Shown here: one piece after another, positions 32,313 to 41,484 of the stretch | Layout of the letters: the number at the start of each line of letters is the position of its first letter | Position numbering within the stretch: position 1 is the first letter of the stretch | Source: Streptomyces sp. NRRL S-87 | GTDB lineage: Bacteria > Actinomycetota > Actinomycetes > Streptomycetales > Streptomycetaceae | Assembly: GCF_000719335.1 (NCBI RefSeq) | Contig: NZ_JOGB01000025.1 | Location: forward strand, 1-64,000 | Direction of reading: 5' to 3' | Length of the DNA: 64,000 bases | Position numbers and translations under genes: made by a program | The notes under the pieces: model-generated | Told to the model about the DNA's origin: nothing | Databases searched by the model: none | What the model saw: the letters and a program-made list of their open reading frames with translations, nothing else

Positions 32313-34739
32313 TCAGTCGCGCAGGAGCTCCGGGACGCCGGCCGCGTCCGGCCGGTCACCCGGTCCGGAGACCACGGTCAGCTGCTGCGTGGCCCGCGTC
32401 AGGGCGACGTACAGCACCCGCAGCCCGGCCGGCGACTCCTCGGCGATCTCCGCGGGCGAGACCACGACCGTCGCGTCGTACTCCAGGCCCTTCGCCTCCA
32501 GGCTGCCCAGGGCCACCGCCCGCTCGCCGAGGCCGGCGAGCCAGCCCGCGGCCTCCTCGCGGCGGTCCATGGCGACCACGACGCCCACGGTGCCGTCCAC
32601 CTGAGCCAGCAGCCGGACCGTTTCCTCCCGCACGGCCTCCCCGAGGCCCGCCACGGGCACCGGGCCGCCGCCGGAGCGGGCCCGCGAGCCGGCCCGCGCC
32701 GCGCCGCCGGCCCCGGACTCCGCCGCGCCGCCCGGCGCGGTGCCGGATCCGGCGTCCCCGCCGGCCGCCGCGGCCACCGCCGTGAACCGCGGCTGCAGCC
32801 CGGTCGACCGGACCGCCGACGGCGACTCCATCCCCGGCATCGCCCGCTGCAGCACCTTCTTCGCCAGCTCCGCGATCTCCGCGGGGTTGCGGTAGTTCAC
32901 GGTCAGGGTGAAGCGCCGGCGCGGCCGTGAGCCCAGCGCCTCGTCACGGGCCTCGGCGGCCTCGTCGGGGACCGTCCACGAGGACTGCGCCGGGTCGCCC
33001 ACGACCGTCCACGTCGCGGTGCGGCCGCGCCGGCCGACCATCCGCCACTGCATGGGCGTCAGGTCCTGCGCCTCGTCGACGATGACGTGGGCGTACTCCG
33101 TGCGCTCCGCCGCCAGCCGCTCGGCCCGCTCGCGCTGCGTCTCCTCGCGGCGGGGCATGAGCTCCTCGAGCCCGGTGAGCTGGTCCAGCGGGTCGAGCTC
33201 CCGCTTCTTCCTGGGCCGGGCGGGCGCGCCCAGCAGGCCGTGGAGCTCGTCCAGCAGGGCCACGTCGTGCACGGACAGCGGCCCGGTGCCGTCCGGGCCG
33301 ACCCGGCGCAGGGAGCGGGCGAGCTGCCGGGTCTCGCGCGGGTTCAGCACCCGGCGCGACCAGCGGCCCAGCCGCTTCTCGTCGGCCATGGCGGCCAGCA
33401 CCCGGCGCGGGGTGAGCTCGGGCCACCAGGCGTCCAGGAACTCGATGAACGGGTCCTCGGTGGAGACGTCCTCGTCGAAGCTGGCCCGCAGCTCGGCGGC
33501 CAGCTCCGGATCGGAGTGCCGGTTGGCGCCGCCGCTCTTGGACCACAGGGCGTCCAGCAGCAGCTTGCGGGCGCGCGGGCGCAGCAGGTTCACCGGCGCG
33601 GTGCCGCCGAGCACGGCCTGCCGGATCCGGTCGAGCTCGTCGGCCTCCAGCTCCTGGCGCCGGTTGAAGGCGACCACCCGCAGCCGCTCGGGCGCGGGCC
33701 CGGCCGGGCCGCCGAGCTCCAGGGCGCCGCGGACGGCCTTCCGCAGGACCTTGAGCATCCGCGAGGAGCCCTTGATGCGGGAGACCGACGGCTCGTCGTA
33801 CGTCGTCGCCTCGGCGCCGTCGACCAGCGAGCCGAGCGCGCGGATGGCGACCTGGCCCTCCTCGCCGAGCGAGGGCAGCACACCCTCGGTGTAGGCCACC
33901 AGCAGGGGCGTCGGGGAGACGATCAGGATGCCGCCCGCGTACCGGCGCCGGTCCTGGTAGAGCAGGTAGGCGGCGCGGTGCAGGGCGACGGCGGTCTTGC
34001 CCGTGCCGGGGCCGCCGGAGACCTCCGCGACGGAGGCGGCGGGGGCGCGGATGACGAGGTCCTGCTCGGCCTGGATCGACGAGACGATGTCGCGCATGGT
34101 GTGCGTACGGGCCCGGCCGAGCGAGGCCATCAGGGCGCCGTCGCCGATCGCCGGCAGCTCCTCGCCGTCCAGCCGGGCGGTGACCTCGGGGCGCATGAGG
34201 TCGTCCTCGACGCCGAGCACCTTGCGGCCCTTGGAGCGGATCACGCGGCGGCGCACCACGCGGCCGGGGTCCTTGGGCGTGGAGCGGTAGAAGGGCGCGG
34301 CGGCGGGGGCGCGCCAGTCGATGACCAGCGGCGAGTAGTCCGCGTCGAGGACGCCGATCCGCCCGATGTGGAGGGTCTCGGCGATGTCGGCGGTCAGGTC
34401 GTCCCGGATGGCGTCGTCGGCCGGCTCCACCGAGGTGTACGCGCCGTCGGGGCCGCGCTTGCCGTCCTTGCCGAGCACGAGGTCGATGCGTCCGAAGAGG
34501 AAGTCCTCGAACTCGTTGTTCAGCCGGTTGAGGTGGACCCCCGCGCGGAACACCTGCGCGTCGCGCTCGGCGAGCGCGCCGGGCGTGCCGACCTGGCCGC
34601 GCTTGGCCGCGTCGTTCATCAGGAACTCCGCCTCGTGGATCTTCTCCTCGAGACGGCGGTACACCTGGTCCAGGTGAGTCTGCTCAAGCGCGATCTCCCG
34701 ATCACGGAGAGTCTCTTCCGTGGCTTCCTGCGCGGCCAC
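32313..34739 (-). CDS. helD: HelD-family RNA polymerase-associated helicase-like ATPase
   Basis: This 808-aa UvrD-like superfamily 1 protein has the HelD layout. An antiparallel coiled-coil N-terminus (RDREIALEQTHLDQVYRRLEEK, read in two parts) is followed by the split 1A domain with Walker A SGGPGTGKTAVALH and a HelD-specific insertion. The DEAQDLTPMQWRM motif, YRNPAEI and the C-terminal VALTRATQQL come next. HelD proteins pry apart stalled RNA polymerase and release nucleic acids; a paralogue (HelR) gives rifamycin tolerance. The start is the GTG at 34739, with a GAAGGGGG ribosome-binding site. An Ala/Gly-rich insert near residues 680-720 is lineage-specific. I cannot tell HelD from HelR by motif alone. 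Confidence 0.87.
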   Translation of the reverse strand: MAAQEATEETLRDREIALEQTHLDQVYRRLEEKIHEAEFLMNDAAKRGQVGTPGALAERDAQVFRAGVHLNRLNNEFEDFLFGRIDLVLGKDGKRGPDGAYTSVEPADDAIRDDLTADIAETLHIGRIGVLDADYSPLVIDWRAPAAAPFYRSTPKDPGRVVRRRVIRSKGRKVLGVEDDLMRPEVTARLDGEELPAIGDGALMASLGRARTHTMRDIVSSIQAEQDLVIRAPAASVAEVSGGPGTGKTAVALHRAAYLLYQDRRRYAGGILIVSPTPLLVAYTEGVLPSLGEEGQVAIRALGSLVDGAEATTYDEPSVSRIKGSSRMLKVLRKAVRGALELGGPAGPAPERLRVVAFNRRQELEADELDRIRQAVLGGTAPVNLLRPRARKLLLDALWSKSGGANRHSDPELAAELRASFDEDVSTEDPFIEFLDAWWPELTPRRVLAAMADEKRLGRWSRRVLNPRETRQLARSLRRVGPDGTGPLSVHDVALLDELHGLLGAPARPRKKRELDPLDQLTGLEELMPRREETQRERAERLAAERTEYAHVIVDEAQDLTPMQWRMVGRRGRTATWTVVGDPAQSSWTVPDEAAEARDEALGSRPRRRFTLTVNYRNPAEIAELAKKVLQRAMPGMESPSAVRSTGLQPRFTAVAAAAGGDAGSGTAPGGAAESGAGGAARAGSRARSGGGPVPVAGLGEAVREETVRLLAQVDGTVGVVVAMDRREEAAGWLAGLGERAVALGSLEAKGLEYDATVVVSPAEIAEESPAGLRVLYVALTRATQQLTVVSGPGDRPDAAGVPELLRD

Positions 34740-34919
34740 CGAGGGCCCCCTTCTGGTCGTTCTGGGCGACCGTCCAGGGTACCCCCCGCGGGTGCGGGCG
34801 GTCGTTCCGCTGCACCCGGGTCCCGGCACGCCCACCCGGCGGGCCGCGTCCGGCCGCGGACGGGGCTCCGCGCCCGGGGTGCCGGGCCCGTCGGCCCGCA
34901 CGGGAGCGGTGGGCGCGCC

Positions 34920-35510
34920 CTACGCCGAGGGCCCCGCCGCCAGCGCCCGGCGCCGGTGCCGGGCCACCCGCTCCCGGTTGCCGCACAGCTCCGACGAGCA
35001 CCACCGCCGCCGGTGCCCGCGCGAGGTGTCGAGGTAGACCCGGGTGCAGCCGTCCCCGTCGCACGCCCGCAGCAGCGCCATCGCCTCCGGGTCGGTCAGG
35101 AGCACGAGCCCGTCGCGGGCCACCGCCGCCAGCAGCGCCGCGCAGTCGGCCCCGCGCAGCTGCCGGACGAGCCCGCCGCCGTCCCCCCGTACGGCGTACA
35201 GGCCCGGCGGCGTACCGAGCGCGAGCGTGTTGACCCGCTCCAGGGCCTCGCCGGCCGGCAGCCCGCGCAGGGCCGCGGCCACCAGCTCCGCGAGGTCGGC
35301 GCGCAGCGCGCGGAAGGGCGGCAGCCAGTCGTACGCGACCCGGTCGAGCGGGGTCCCCCGGGGGACCAGCCCGGCCCCCAGCAGCCACTGCCGCAGCCGG
35401 GGTGCCTCCGCCAGCCGCTCCTCGGGCGCGGCCGTGTTGACCAGGTCCAGGCAGACCCGCCCGGAGTCGAACCACAGCTCGTGGGAGCCCGAGCCCGTGC
35501 CCGCAGCCAT
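34920..35510 (-). CDS. CGNR zinc-finger protein with ABATE domain
   Basis: This 196-aa protein has the ABATE N-terminal domain (VCLDLVNTAAPEERLAEAPRL) and the C-terminal CGNR zinc finger with cysteines in RACDGDGCTRVYLDTSRGHR and WCSSELCGNRERVARHR. This architecture occurs in putative stress-related DNA-binding regulators in actinobacteria. It lies 180 bp upstream of helD on the same strand. Ligand and target are unknown. Confidence 0.88.
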   Translation of the reverse strand: MAAGTGSGSHELWFDSGRVCLDLVNTAAPEERLAEAPRLRQWLLGAGLVPRGTPLDRVAYDWLPPFRALRADLAELVAAALRGLPAGEALERVNTLALGTPPGLYAVRGDGGGLVRQLRGADCAALLAAVARDGLVLLTDPEAMALLRACDGDGCTRVYLDTSRGHRRRWCSSELCGNRERVARHRRRALAAGPSA

Positions 35511-35678
35511 GCGCCTGCCACCGCCTCGAAGGTCACACCGGTGAACGTGCCGTCACGCTCCTCCAGAGTGCCCCGCCCGCCCCCGGACCGAAACCCCGCG
35601 GACGCACCCGTTCCCCGGTCTTTGTGTTGCGGCCTCCGCCACCGTCGTACGGCACGTATGCCGCAGCGGAGGTGTGCC

Positions 35679-35765
35679 ATGTCCGCCCGGACTTCACAGC
35701 GGCGGCCGGGCTCCGCACGGACGTCGAGGAGCACAACGTCCACGATGTCCGCCGCATCGCCCTAG
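35679..35765 (+). CDS. Possible 28-aa small ORF
   Basis: The ATG has a good GGAGGT ribosome-binding site 5 bp upstream, and the 28 codons end with TAG at 35763-35765, overlapping the convergent HemD-like stop by 4 bp. The peptide is Ser/Arg/Thr-rich (MSARTSQRRPGSARTSRST). No family is recognised. The call rests on the ribosome-binding site alone, so it could be chance. Confidence 0.3.
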   Translation: MSARTSQRRPGSARTSRSTTSTMSAASP

Positions 35766-37042
35766 CCCTCGGCGTACTTGGCGTCCGCCGCCGGGTCGAG
35801 GGCGAGGCGGTAGCCGCGCTTGACGACGGTCTGGATCAGCTTGGCGGAGCCGAGGGCCGCGCGCAGCCGGGCCATGGCGGTCTCGACGGCGTGCTCGTCG
35901 CGGCCCGCGCCCGGCAGGGCGCGCAGCAGCTCCGCGCGGGCGACCACCCAGCCCGGCCGGCGGGCCAGGGCCCGCAGCAGCGCCATGCCGGCCGGCGGCA
36001 CCGGGCGCAGCTCGGCGTCGACGAGCACCGCGTGCCCCCGGATCTCGACGCGGTGGCCGGCGACGGGCAGGGTCCGGGCCCGGGCGGGCAGTTCGCGGCA
36101 CAGGAGCTGCACGAGCGGCCCGAGCCGGAAGCGTTCGGGCGCGGCGGTGGAGACGCCGTGGGCCTGCAGCGGCAGGGCGGTCACCGGCCCCACGCAGGCG
36201 GCCAGGACGTCCCCGCCGAAGGCGGCGAGGACGTCCGGCAGCAGGCCCCGCTCCTCGGCCCGGCTCAGCAGCGAGGCGGCGGCGGGCGCGGAGGTGAAGC
36301 TGACGGCGTCGAGGGAGCGGGCCACGACCGCGTCGAGCAGCCGGTCGAGCGGGGTCGGGTCCTCCGGCGGCAGCCACCTGTAGACGGGGACGACGACCAC
36401 GTCGGCGCCGCCGTCGCGCAGCGCCTCGACGAACCCGGGCAGCGGTTCGCCGTGCAGCTGGAGGGCGATGCGCCGGCCGGCCACGCCCTCGCCGAGGAGC
36501 CGGTCGAGCACCTCGGCGAGGGACTCGGAGTCGGGCGACCACTCCTCGGTGAGTCCGGCGGCGCGGATCGCGCCCTTGACCTTGGGCCCGCGGGCCAGCA
36601 ACCGGGCGTCGCGCAGCCGGGCCAGCAGGTCCTCGCCCACGCCCCAGCCGTCGGCGGCCTCGATCCAGCCGCGGAAGCCGATGGCGGTGGTGGCGACGAC
36701 GGTGTCGGGGGCCGTGCCGATGAGGTCCTTGGTGGCGGCCAGCAGCTCCGCGTCGTCGGCCAGCGGGACGATGCGCAGCGCGGGGGCGTGCAGGACGGCG
36801 GCCCCGCGGCGGCGCAGCAGGGCGGCGAGCTCGTCGGCGCGCCGGGCGGCGGTGACGCCGACGGTGAACCCGGCCAGCGGCCCGGGGGCGCGCTCCCCCA
36901 CGGCGGCGGGGGCCTGCGGGGCGGGGGCCGCACCCGGCGCGGGGGCGCCCTCGCAGGCGGGGGGTGCCGCCGCGGCGGCGGCCGGCCGCGGAGCCGGGGC
37001 GCTCCGGGACGGTTCGTGGTGGGGGCGGATGGTGGTGTCCAT
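35762..37042 (-). CDS. Uroporphyrinogen-III synthase-like protein fused to OmpR-type DNA-binding domain
   Basis: In this 426-aa bifunctional regulator, residues about 55-310 form a HemD-like domain (GFTVGVTAARRADELAALLR, then VSFTSAPAAASLL). Residues about 325-420 form a winged-helix Trans_reg_C domain (LPVAGHRVEIRGHAVLVDAE, ending LIQTVVKRGYRLAL). The first 50 residues are Pro/Ala-rich. It lies downstream of a narK-type transporter, an order also found in mycobacteria (Rv0260c/narK3), where such proteins are linked to nitrate/nitrite metabolism. It is more likely a regulator of nitrogen or siroheme genes than a haem-biosynthesis enzyme. Confidence 0.87.
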   Translation of the reverse strand: MDTTIRPHHEPSRSAPAPRPAAAAAAPPACEGAPAPGAAPAPQAPAAVGERAPGPLAGFTVGVTAARRADELAALLRRRGAAVLHAPALRIVPLADDAELLAATKDLIGTAPDTVVATTAIGFRGWIEAADGWGVGEDLLARLRDARLLARGPKVKGAIRAAGLTEEWSPDSESLAEVLDRLLGEGVAGRRIALQLHGEPLPGFVEALRDGGADVVVVPVYRWLPPEDPTPLDRLLDAVVARSLDAVSFTSAPAAASLLSRAEERGLLPDVLAAFGGDVLAACVGPVTALPLQAHGVSTAAPERFRLGPLVQLLCRELPARARTLPVAGHRVEIRGHAVLVDAELRPVPPAGMALLRALARRPGWVVARAELLRALPGAGRDEHAVETAMARLRAALGSAKLIQTVVKRGYRLALDPAADAKYAEG

Positions 37043-37181
37043 GCGGGTCCCTGCCTAGCGCAAAGGGGGGCGGTGCGACGCGTCCGAGCCTGCCAACGCG
37101 GCGTGACGGGTTCGGTTCACCGGTATTTCACCCGGGTAACACGGGCGTCGGGCCGGGTGCCTTGCGTCACCCGGCCCGCGC

Positions 37182-38543
37182 TCAGACGGACGTCAGCTGC
37201 GGGGCCGTCTCCGCGCTGGAGGCGATCACGCGGCTGCCGGCGGGCCGGCGAAGGTATACCGCCCAGGTGACCGCGCAGCACAGGGCGTAGAAGCCGAGGA
37301 AGGCGGTGTACGCGGCGGTGCCGGTGCCGGAGGTCAGGAAAGCCTCCCGGAAGGCGAGGTTGACGCCCAGTCCGCCGACCGCGCCGACCGCGCCGATCAG
37401 GCCCATGGCGGCGCCCGACAGCCGCCGCCCGTAGGCGGCCGCGTCGTCCCCGGCCAGGCCGCGGGCCAGGGCCTGGTTCATGAAGATGCCCGGGATCATC
37501 TTGTACGTGGAGCCGTTGCCGAGCCCGCTGAGGACGAACAGGGCGGTGAAGCCGACGAGGAAGACCGGCAGCGACTCCCGGACCGAGGCGAGGACCACGA
37601 CCCCGGTCGCGGCGGCCATGGCGAGGAACGTGCCGAGCGTGATGCGGGCGCCGCCGAACCGGTCGGCGAGCCGTCCGCCGACGGGCCTGACCAGCGAGCC
37701 GAGCAGCGGGCCGACGAAGGTCAGCGAGGCGGCCTGGAGCGGCGTACGGCCGAACTGGGTCTGGAGCACCAGCCCGAAGGCGAAGCTGTAGCCGATGAAG
37801 GAGCCGAAGGTCCCGATGTACAGGAAGGCCATGATCCAGGTGTGGCCCTGGCGCAGGGCCTCGCGCACCGCGCCGGTGTCGTTGCTGACCGCCGCGAGGT
37901 TGTCCATGCGCGCCCAGGCCAGGCCCGCGGCGATCAGCACCAGCGGGATGTAGGCGGCCAGCAGCAGCCGGGGCCGGCCGGCGCCGGCGGTGCCGATGAC
38001 GAGCAGGCCGGCGAGCTGGAGGACGGGGACGCCGATGTTGCCGCCGCCTGCGTTGAGGCCGAGCGCCCAGCCCTTCTTCCGGAGGGGGAAGAAGGCGTTG
38101 ATGTTGGTCATGGAGGAGGCGAAGTTGCCGCCGCCGACGCCGGTGAGGGCGGCCACCAGCACGAAGGTGCCGTACGAGGTGCCGGGTTCCATCACGGCGT
38201 ACGCCGCCCCGAGCGGCGCGAGCAGCATGAGGGCGCTGACGACCGTCCAGTTGCGGCCGCCGAACAGGGCGACGGCGAAGGTGTACGGGATCCGGGCGAA
38301 CGCGCCGACGAGCGTGGCGGTGCCGATGAGGAAGAACTTGCCGGCCGGATCGATGCCGTACTCCGGCCCCATGAAGAGCACCATCACGGACCACAGGGTC
38401 CAGACGGAGAAGCCGATGTGTTCGGAGAGGACGGAGTAGACCAGGTTGCGGCGGGCCACCCGTTCGCCCGTCTCCTGCCAGAACTGCTCGTCCTCGGGGT
38501 CCCACCGCTCGATCCAGCGGCCCCCAGTGCGCCCTGCACCCAT
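37182..38543 (-). CDS. narK: Nitrate/nitrite transporter (NarK/NasA-type MFS)
   Basis: This 453-aa membrane protein carries the nitrate signatures GGGNFASSMTNINAFFP in segment 5 and GLGNGSTYKMIPGIF in segment 11, with about 12 segments. The ATG at 38543 (MGAGRTGGRW) has a GGAGG ribosome-binding site 6 bp upstream; an upstream TTG would add 13 residues without such a site. It imports nitrate or exports nitrite. The HemD-like regulator follows 139 bp downstream on the same strand. No nitrite reductase is in the window. Confidence 0.92.
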   Translation of the reverse strand: MGAGRTGGRWIERWDPEDEQFWQETGERVARRNLVYSVLSEHIGFSVWTLWSVMVLFMGPEYGIDPAGKFFLIGTATLVGAFARIPYTFAVALFGGRNWTVVSALMLLAPLGAAYAVMEPGTSYGTFVLVAALTGVGGGNFASSMTNINAFFPLRKKGWALGLNAGGGNIGVPVLQLAGLLVIGTAGAGRPRLLLAAYIPLVLIAAGLAWARMDNLAAVSNDTGAVREALRQGHTWIMAFLYIGTFGSFIGYSFAFGLVLQTQFGRTPLQAASLTFVGPLLGSLVRPVGGRLADRFGGARITLGTFLAMAAATGVVVLASVRESLPVFLVGFTALFVLSGLGNGSTYKMIPGIFMNQALARGLAGDDAAAYGRRLSGAAMGLIGAVGAVGGLGVNLAFREAFLTSGTGTAAYTAFLGFYALCCAVTWAVYLRRPAGSRVIASSAETAPQLTSV

Positions 38544-38708
38544 CACACGCCTCCACAACGCTGCCGGTCCTGTCCGTGGCAAGGACCGTAGGAGGGGCGG
38601 GTTTCGGCCCCCGTGCCCGTGCGGTGACCGCTGCGGAACGTTGCTCTCACCCGGCCGCGCGGGCCGCTGTGAGCGGCCCGTGCAGCGGGCGGGGCGGGTG
38701 CCGGGCGG

Positions 38709-39680
38709 CTACCGGGTGCGCATCACGGCCGCGTCGCCTTCCGGCAGCCAGCTGTCGGCCGGCCGCCGCAGCCAGCCGCGGTCGGCGCCCAGGGCGGCCG
38801 CGGCCGTGCGCAGGGCGTCGAGCCCGGGGTGGTGGAGGCCCTTGCGCCAGACCATCGACAGCGGGGACAGCGGTACGGGCGCCACGAGCGGCCGTTTGAC
38901 CGAGCCGGGCATGTCGAGGAAGTCGACGGTGACCAGCACGGGGTTGCGGGTCTTGGCCATGACGCGGCGGAACTCCTCCTTGCCGACGGCCACCGGGGCC
39001 GGCGGGGCGAGGGCCGTGCCCCGCCCGGCGAAGAGCTGCCGGGCCAGGTCGGTCCACTCCAGCGTGCGGGGGTTGCCGGCGCCGGCGTAGACGGTCTCGC
39101 CGGCGAGCGCGTCGAGCGGTACGGCGTCCGCGCCGGCGAGCGGGTGGCCGTCCGGCAGCAGCACCGCGAGGGGTTCGAAGCGTACGGGCTGGTGGTCGAG
39201 GCGGGCGCGCAGGGCGGGGTCGAGCCCGGCGACGCGGCCGAAGGAGACGTCGAGGCGGCCGGCGGCGATCTCGGCGGCGGCGTGGGTGAGTCCGCTCTCG
39301 AAGCGGGCCATCAGCTCGCAGCCGGGGGCGAGTTCGCGGGCCCGTTCCAGGACCAGGCGGCCGGTGCTGGGGCCGTCGGTGTTGAGGTCGACCAGGAGGG
39401 GGCGGGCCTCCTCGCCGGCGCCGAAGGCCGCGGCGAGGTCGTCGTACGCCTCCAGCACGCGGCGCGCGTGCGGCAGCAGCCGCTCGCCCTCGGGGGTGAG
39501 GGTGACGTGGCGGGTGGTGCGGACGAACAGGTCGGCGCCCAGGACCCGTTCGAGGCGGCGGACATCGCGGCTGAGGGCCTGCTGGGCGACGAAGAGCCGG
39601 GCGGCGGCGCGGGTGAAGTGCAGCTCCTCGGCGACGGCCGTGAAGCCGCGCAGCAGGCGGGGGTCGACGTCGGGTGTCAC
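38709..39680 (-). CDS. LysR-family transcriptional regulator
   Basis: This 323-aa regulator (GTG start) has an N-terminal HTH (LLRGFTAVAEELHFTRAAAR, then QQALSRDVRRLERVLGADLF) and a substrate-binding domain in two lobes. It is divergent from the MFS gene at 39765, with an 84-bp shared promoter region containing the CAACAC/GTGTTG inverted repeat. By the usual LysR logic it controls that exporter and itself. The effector is unknown. Confidence 0.9.
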   Translation of the reverse strand: MTPDVDPRLLRGFTAVAEELHFTRAAARLFVAQQALSRDVRRLERVLGADLFVRTTRHVTLTPEGERLLPHARRVLEAYDDLAAAFGAGEEARPLLVDLNTDGPSTGRLVLERARELAPGCELMARFESGLTHAAAEIAAGRLDVSFGRVAGLDPALRARLDHQPVRFEPLAVLLPDGHPLAGADAVPLDALAGETVYAGAGNPRTLEWTDLARQLFAGRGTALAPPAPVAVGKEEFRRVMAKTRNPVLVTVDFLDMPGSVKRPLVAPVPLSPLSMVWRKGLHHPGLDALRTAAAALGADRGWLRRPADSWLPEGDAAVMRTR

Positions 39681-39701
39681 GCGGCGACCCTAGCCGACTG
39701 A

Positions 39702-39738
39702 CAACACGGGTGCGTGAATGGGGGCTGATCAGGTGTTG
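39702..39738. promoter_or_regulatory. Inverted repeat CAACAC-N25-GTGTTG between lysR and MFS genes
   Basis: The half-sites lie at 39702-39707 and 39733-39738 in the divergent promoter region. They could be LysR-family contacts. No clear T-N11-A core is seen within either half-site, so the assignment is tentative. Confidence 0.4.
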
Positions 39739-39764
39739 GACCGGGGCCCGGGGCCCGGGCCAGC

Positions 39765-41195
39765 ATGATCGGCATGGCCCTTCTGACCGTCACGGGAACC
39801 ACCCTCGTCGCCGCCCCCGTCCCCGCCGCCCCCGTCCGCGCCGCCTCCTCCATCGCCTCCTCCACCGCCTCCTCCGGCGTCGCCTCGGGCTGCGCCGCTT
39901 CGGCCGCCACCTCTTCGGCCGCCGCCCCGCGGCGGCCGCGCGGGGCCGTGGGCCGGGCCGCGGCCGGGGCCGCGCGCCGGTTCGCGGCCCGGGCCCTGCG
40001 CCCCGTGGCCCCGTACCGGCGCCTGCTGGCGGTCCCCGGCGCCCGGGCCTTCACCGCCGGGAACCTGATCGCCCGCCTCCCCATGGGCATGTTCGGCGTC
40101 AGCGCCGTCATGATGATCGCCGGGCAGCGCGGCTCGTACGCCCTGGCCGGCGCGGTCACCGCCACCGGCCTGGCCGCCACCGCGGTGGTCGGCCCGGGGA
40201 CGGCCCGGCTGGTGGACCGGTACGGGCAGGCCCGGATCGCCGTCCCGGCCACGGTCGTGGCGGTGCTCGGCTCGCTCGCCCTGGTGGTGTGCGTCCGTAC
40301 GCACGCCCCGGACTGGACGCTGTTCGCCGCGTACGCCGCCACCGCGACCACGCCGAACATCGGCGGCATGTCGCGGGCCCGCTGGGCGCACCTGCTGCGG
40401 GCGGACGCGGCGGCCCGGCACACCGCGAACTCCTTCGAACAGGCCGCCGACGAACTGTGCTTCATGCTCGGCCCCGTCCTGGCCGCCTTCCTCTGCGGGA
40501 CCCTGTTCCCCGAGGCCGGCACGCTGGTGGGCGCCGCGCTGCTGCTGACCGGCATGGCCGTCTTCTGCGCCCAGCGCTCCACCGAGCCGCCGGTGGGCGG
40601 TGCGGCGGCGCGCGGCGCGGCCCCGCTCCGGGCGCCGGGGATGCCGGCGCTGCTGGCGATGTTCCTGGCGATGGGGGCGGTGTTCGGGTCGATGGAGGTG
40701 GTCTCGATCGCCTTCCTCGACGGGCACGGCCTGACCTCCGGCGCGGGCCCGGTCCTCGCCCTGCAGGCACTGGGCTCCTGCCTGGCCGGGCTGCTGTACG
40801 GCACCCTGCGCCCGGCGGCGGCACCGCGGCGCCGGCTCGTGGCGTGCGTCGCGGCGATGGCGGTGCTGATGGCGCTGCCGCTGGGCGCCGCCGCCACCGG
40901 GGCGGTGCCGCTGCTGGCCGTGGCCCTGCTCACGGCGGGCATGGCGACCGCCCCGACGATGGTGACGGGCATGTCGCTGGTCCAGCGGCTGAGCCCGGCC
41001 GGCCGCCTCAACGAGGCCATGACCCTGTCCGTGACCGCCCTGCTGGCGGGCATCTCCGCGGGCGCGGCCACCGCCGGCACCGCGGTCGACCACCTGGGCC
41101 CGGTCCCCGCCTACGCCCTCCCCCCGGCCGCCGCGCTCACGGCACTGCTCCTCGCCCTCCCCCAACTCCGCGACCGGGCCCCCCGCTCGGTGTGA
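39765..41195 (+). CDS. MFS transporter with Ala/Ser-rich N-terminal extension
   Basis: This 476-aa membrane protein has MFS segments starting near residue 95 (AFTAGNLIARLPMGMFGVSAVMM) and running to the end, with about 12 hydrophobic stretches. The first 80 residues are Ala/Ser/Pro-rich with a short Arg-rich part and are unusual for an exporter. A later start near the Arg cluster is possible, but no ribosome-binding site decides this. It is divergent from, and likely controlled by, the LysR regulator. Substrate unknown. Confidence 0.83.
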   Translation: MIGMALLTVTGTTLVAAPVPAAPVRAASSIASSTASSGVASGCAASAATSSAAAPRRPRGAVGRAAAGAARRFAARALRPVAPYRRLLAVPGARAFTAGNLIARLPMGMFGVSAVMMIAGQRGSYALAGAVTATGLAATAVVGPGTARLVDRYGQARIAVPATVVAVLGSLALVVCVRTHAPDWTLFAAYAATATTPNIGGMSRARWAHLLRADAAARHTANSFEQAADELCFMLGPVLAAFLCGTLFPEAGTLVGAALLLTGMAVFCAQRSTEPPVGGAAARGAAPLRAPGMPALLAMFLAMGAVFGSMEVVSIAFLDGHGLTSGAGPVLALQALGSCLAGLLYGTLRPAAAPRRRLVACVAAMAVLMALPLGAAATGAVPLLAVALLTAGMATAPTMVTGMSLVQRLSPAGRLNEAMTLSVTALLAGISAGAATAGTAVDHLGPVPAYALPPAAALTALLLALPQLRDRAPRSV

Positions 41196-41223
41196 CCCGC
41201 GCCCGCCCTCGTACGCTCCGGTC

Positions 41224-41391
41224 ATGAGCGACGACGACACGACCACCGAGCAGGACGACGTCCCTCGCTGGATGCTGGTGACCTCGGCGGTCGCGGGCTT
41301 CCTCCTGGAGCTCCTCACGTCCGGCAAGAGCTCCTCGACCTGGGGCTCGTCCTCGGACTCGTGCGGCTCCTCCGACGGCGGCAGCGACTGA
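41224..41391 (+). CDS. Small membrane protein, 55 aa
   Basis: This 55-aa protein has an acidic N-terminus (MSDDDTTTEQDD), one hydrophobic segment (WMLVTSAVAGFLLELLTSG, residues 16-34) and a Ser/Gly/Asp-rich tail with one cysteine. Codon usage is strongly biased as in real genes. It begins 28 bp after the MFS stop and has no obvious ribosome-binding site. It may be a small membrane-associated protein of the exporter operon. No family is recognised. Confidence 0.6.
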   Translation: MSDDDTTTEQDDVPRWMLVTSAVAGFLLELLTSGKSSSTWGSSSDSCGSSDGGSD

Positions 41392-41484
41392 CCCGCCCCG
41401 GGCCGTGAACGACACAGGACGACCGGACACCTCCGAACGGTGCCGGAATGCGGTACCTGTGGTACCAGGCGAGCGGAGTCGGCC

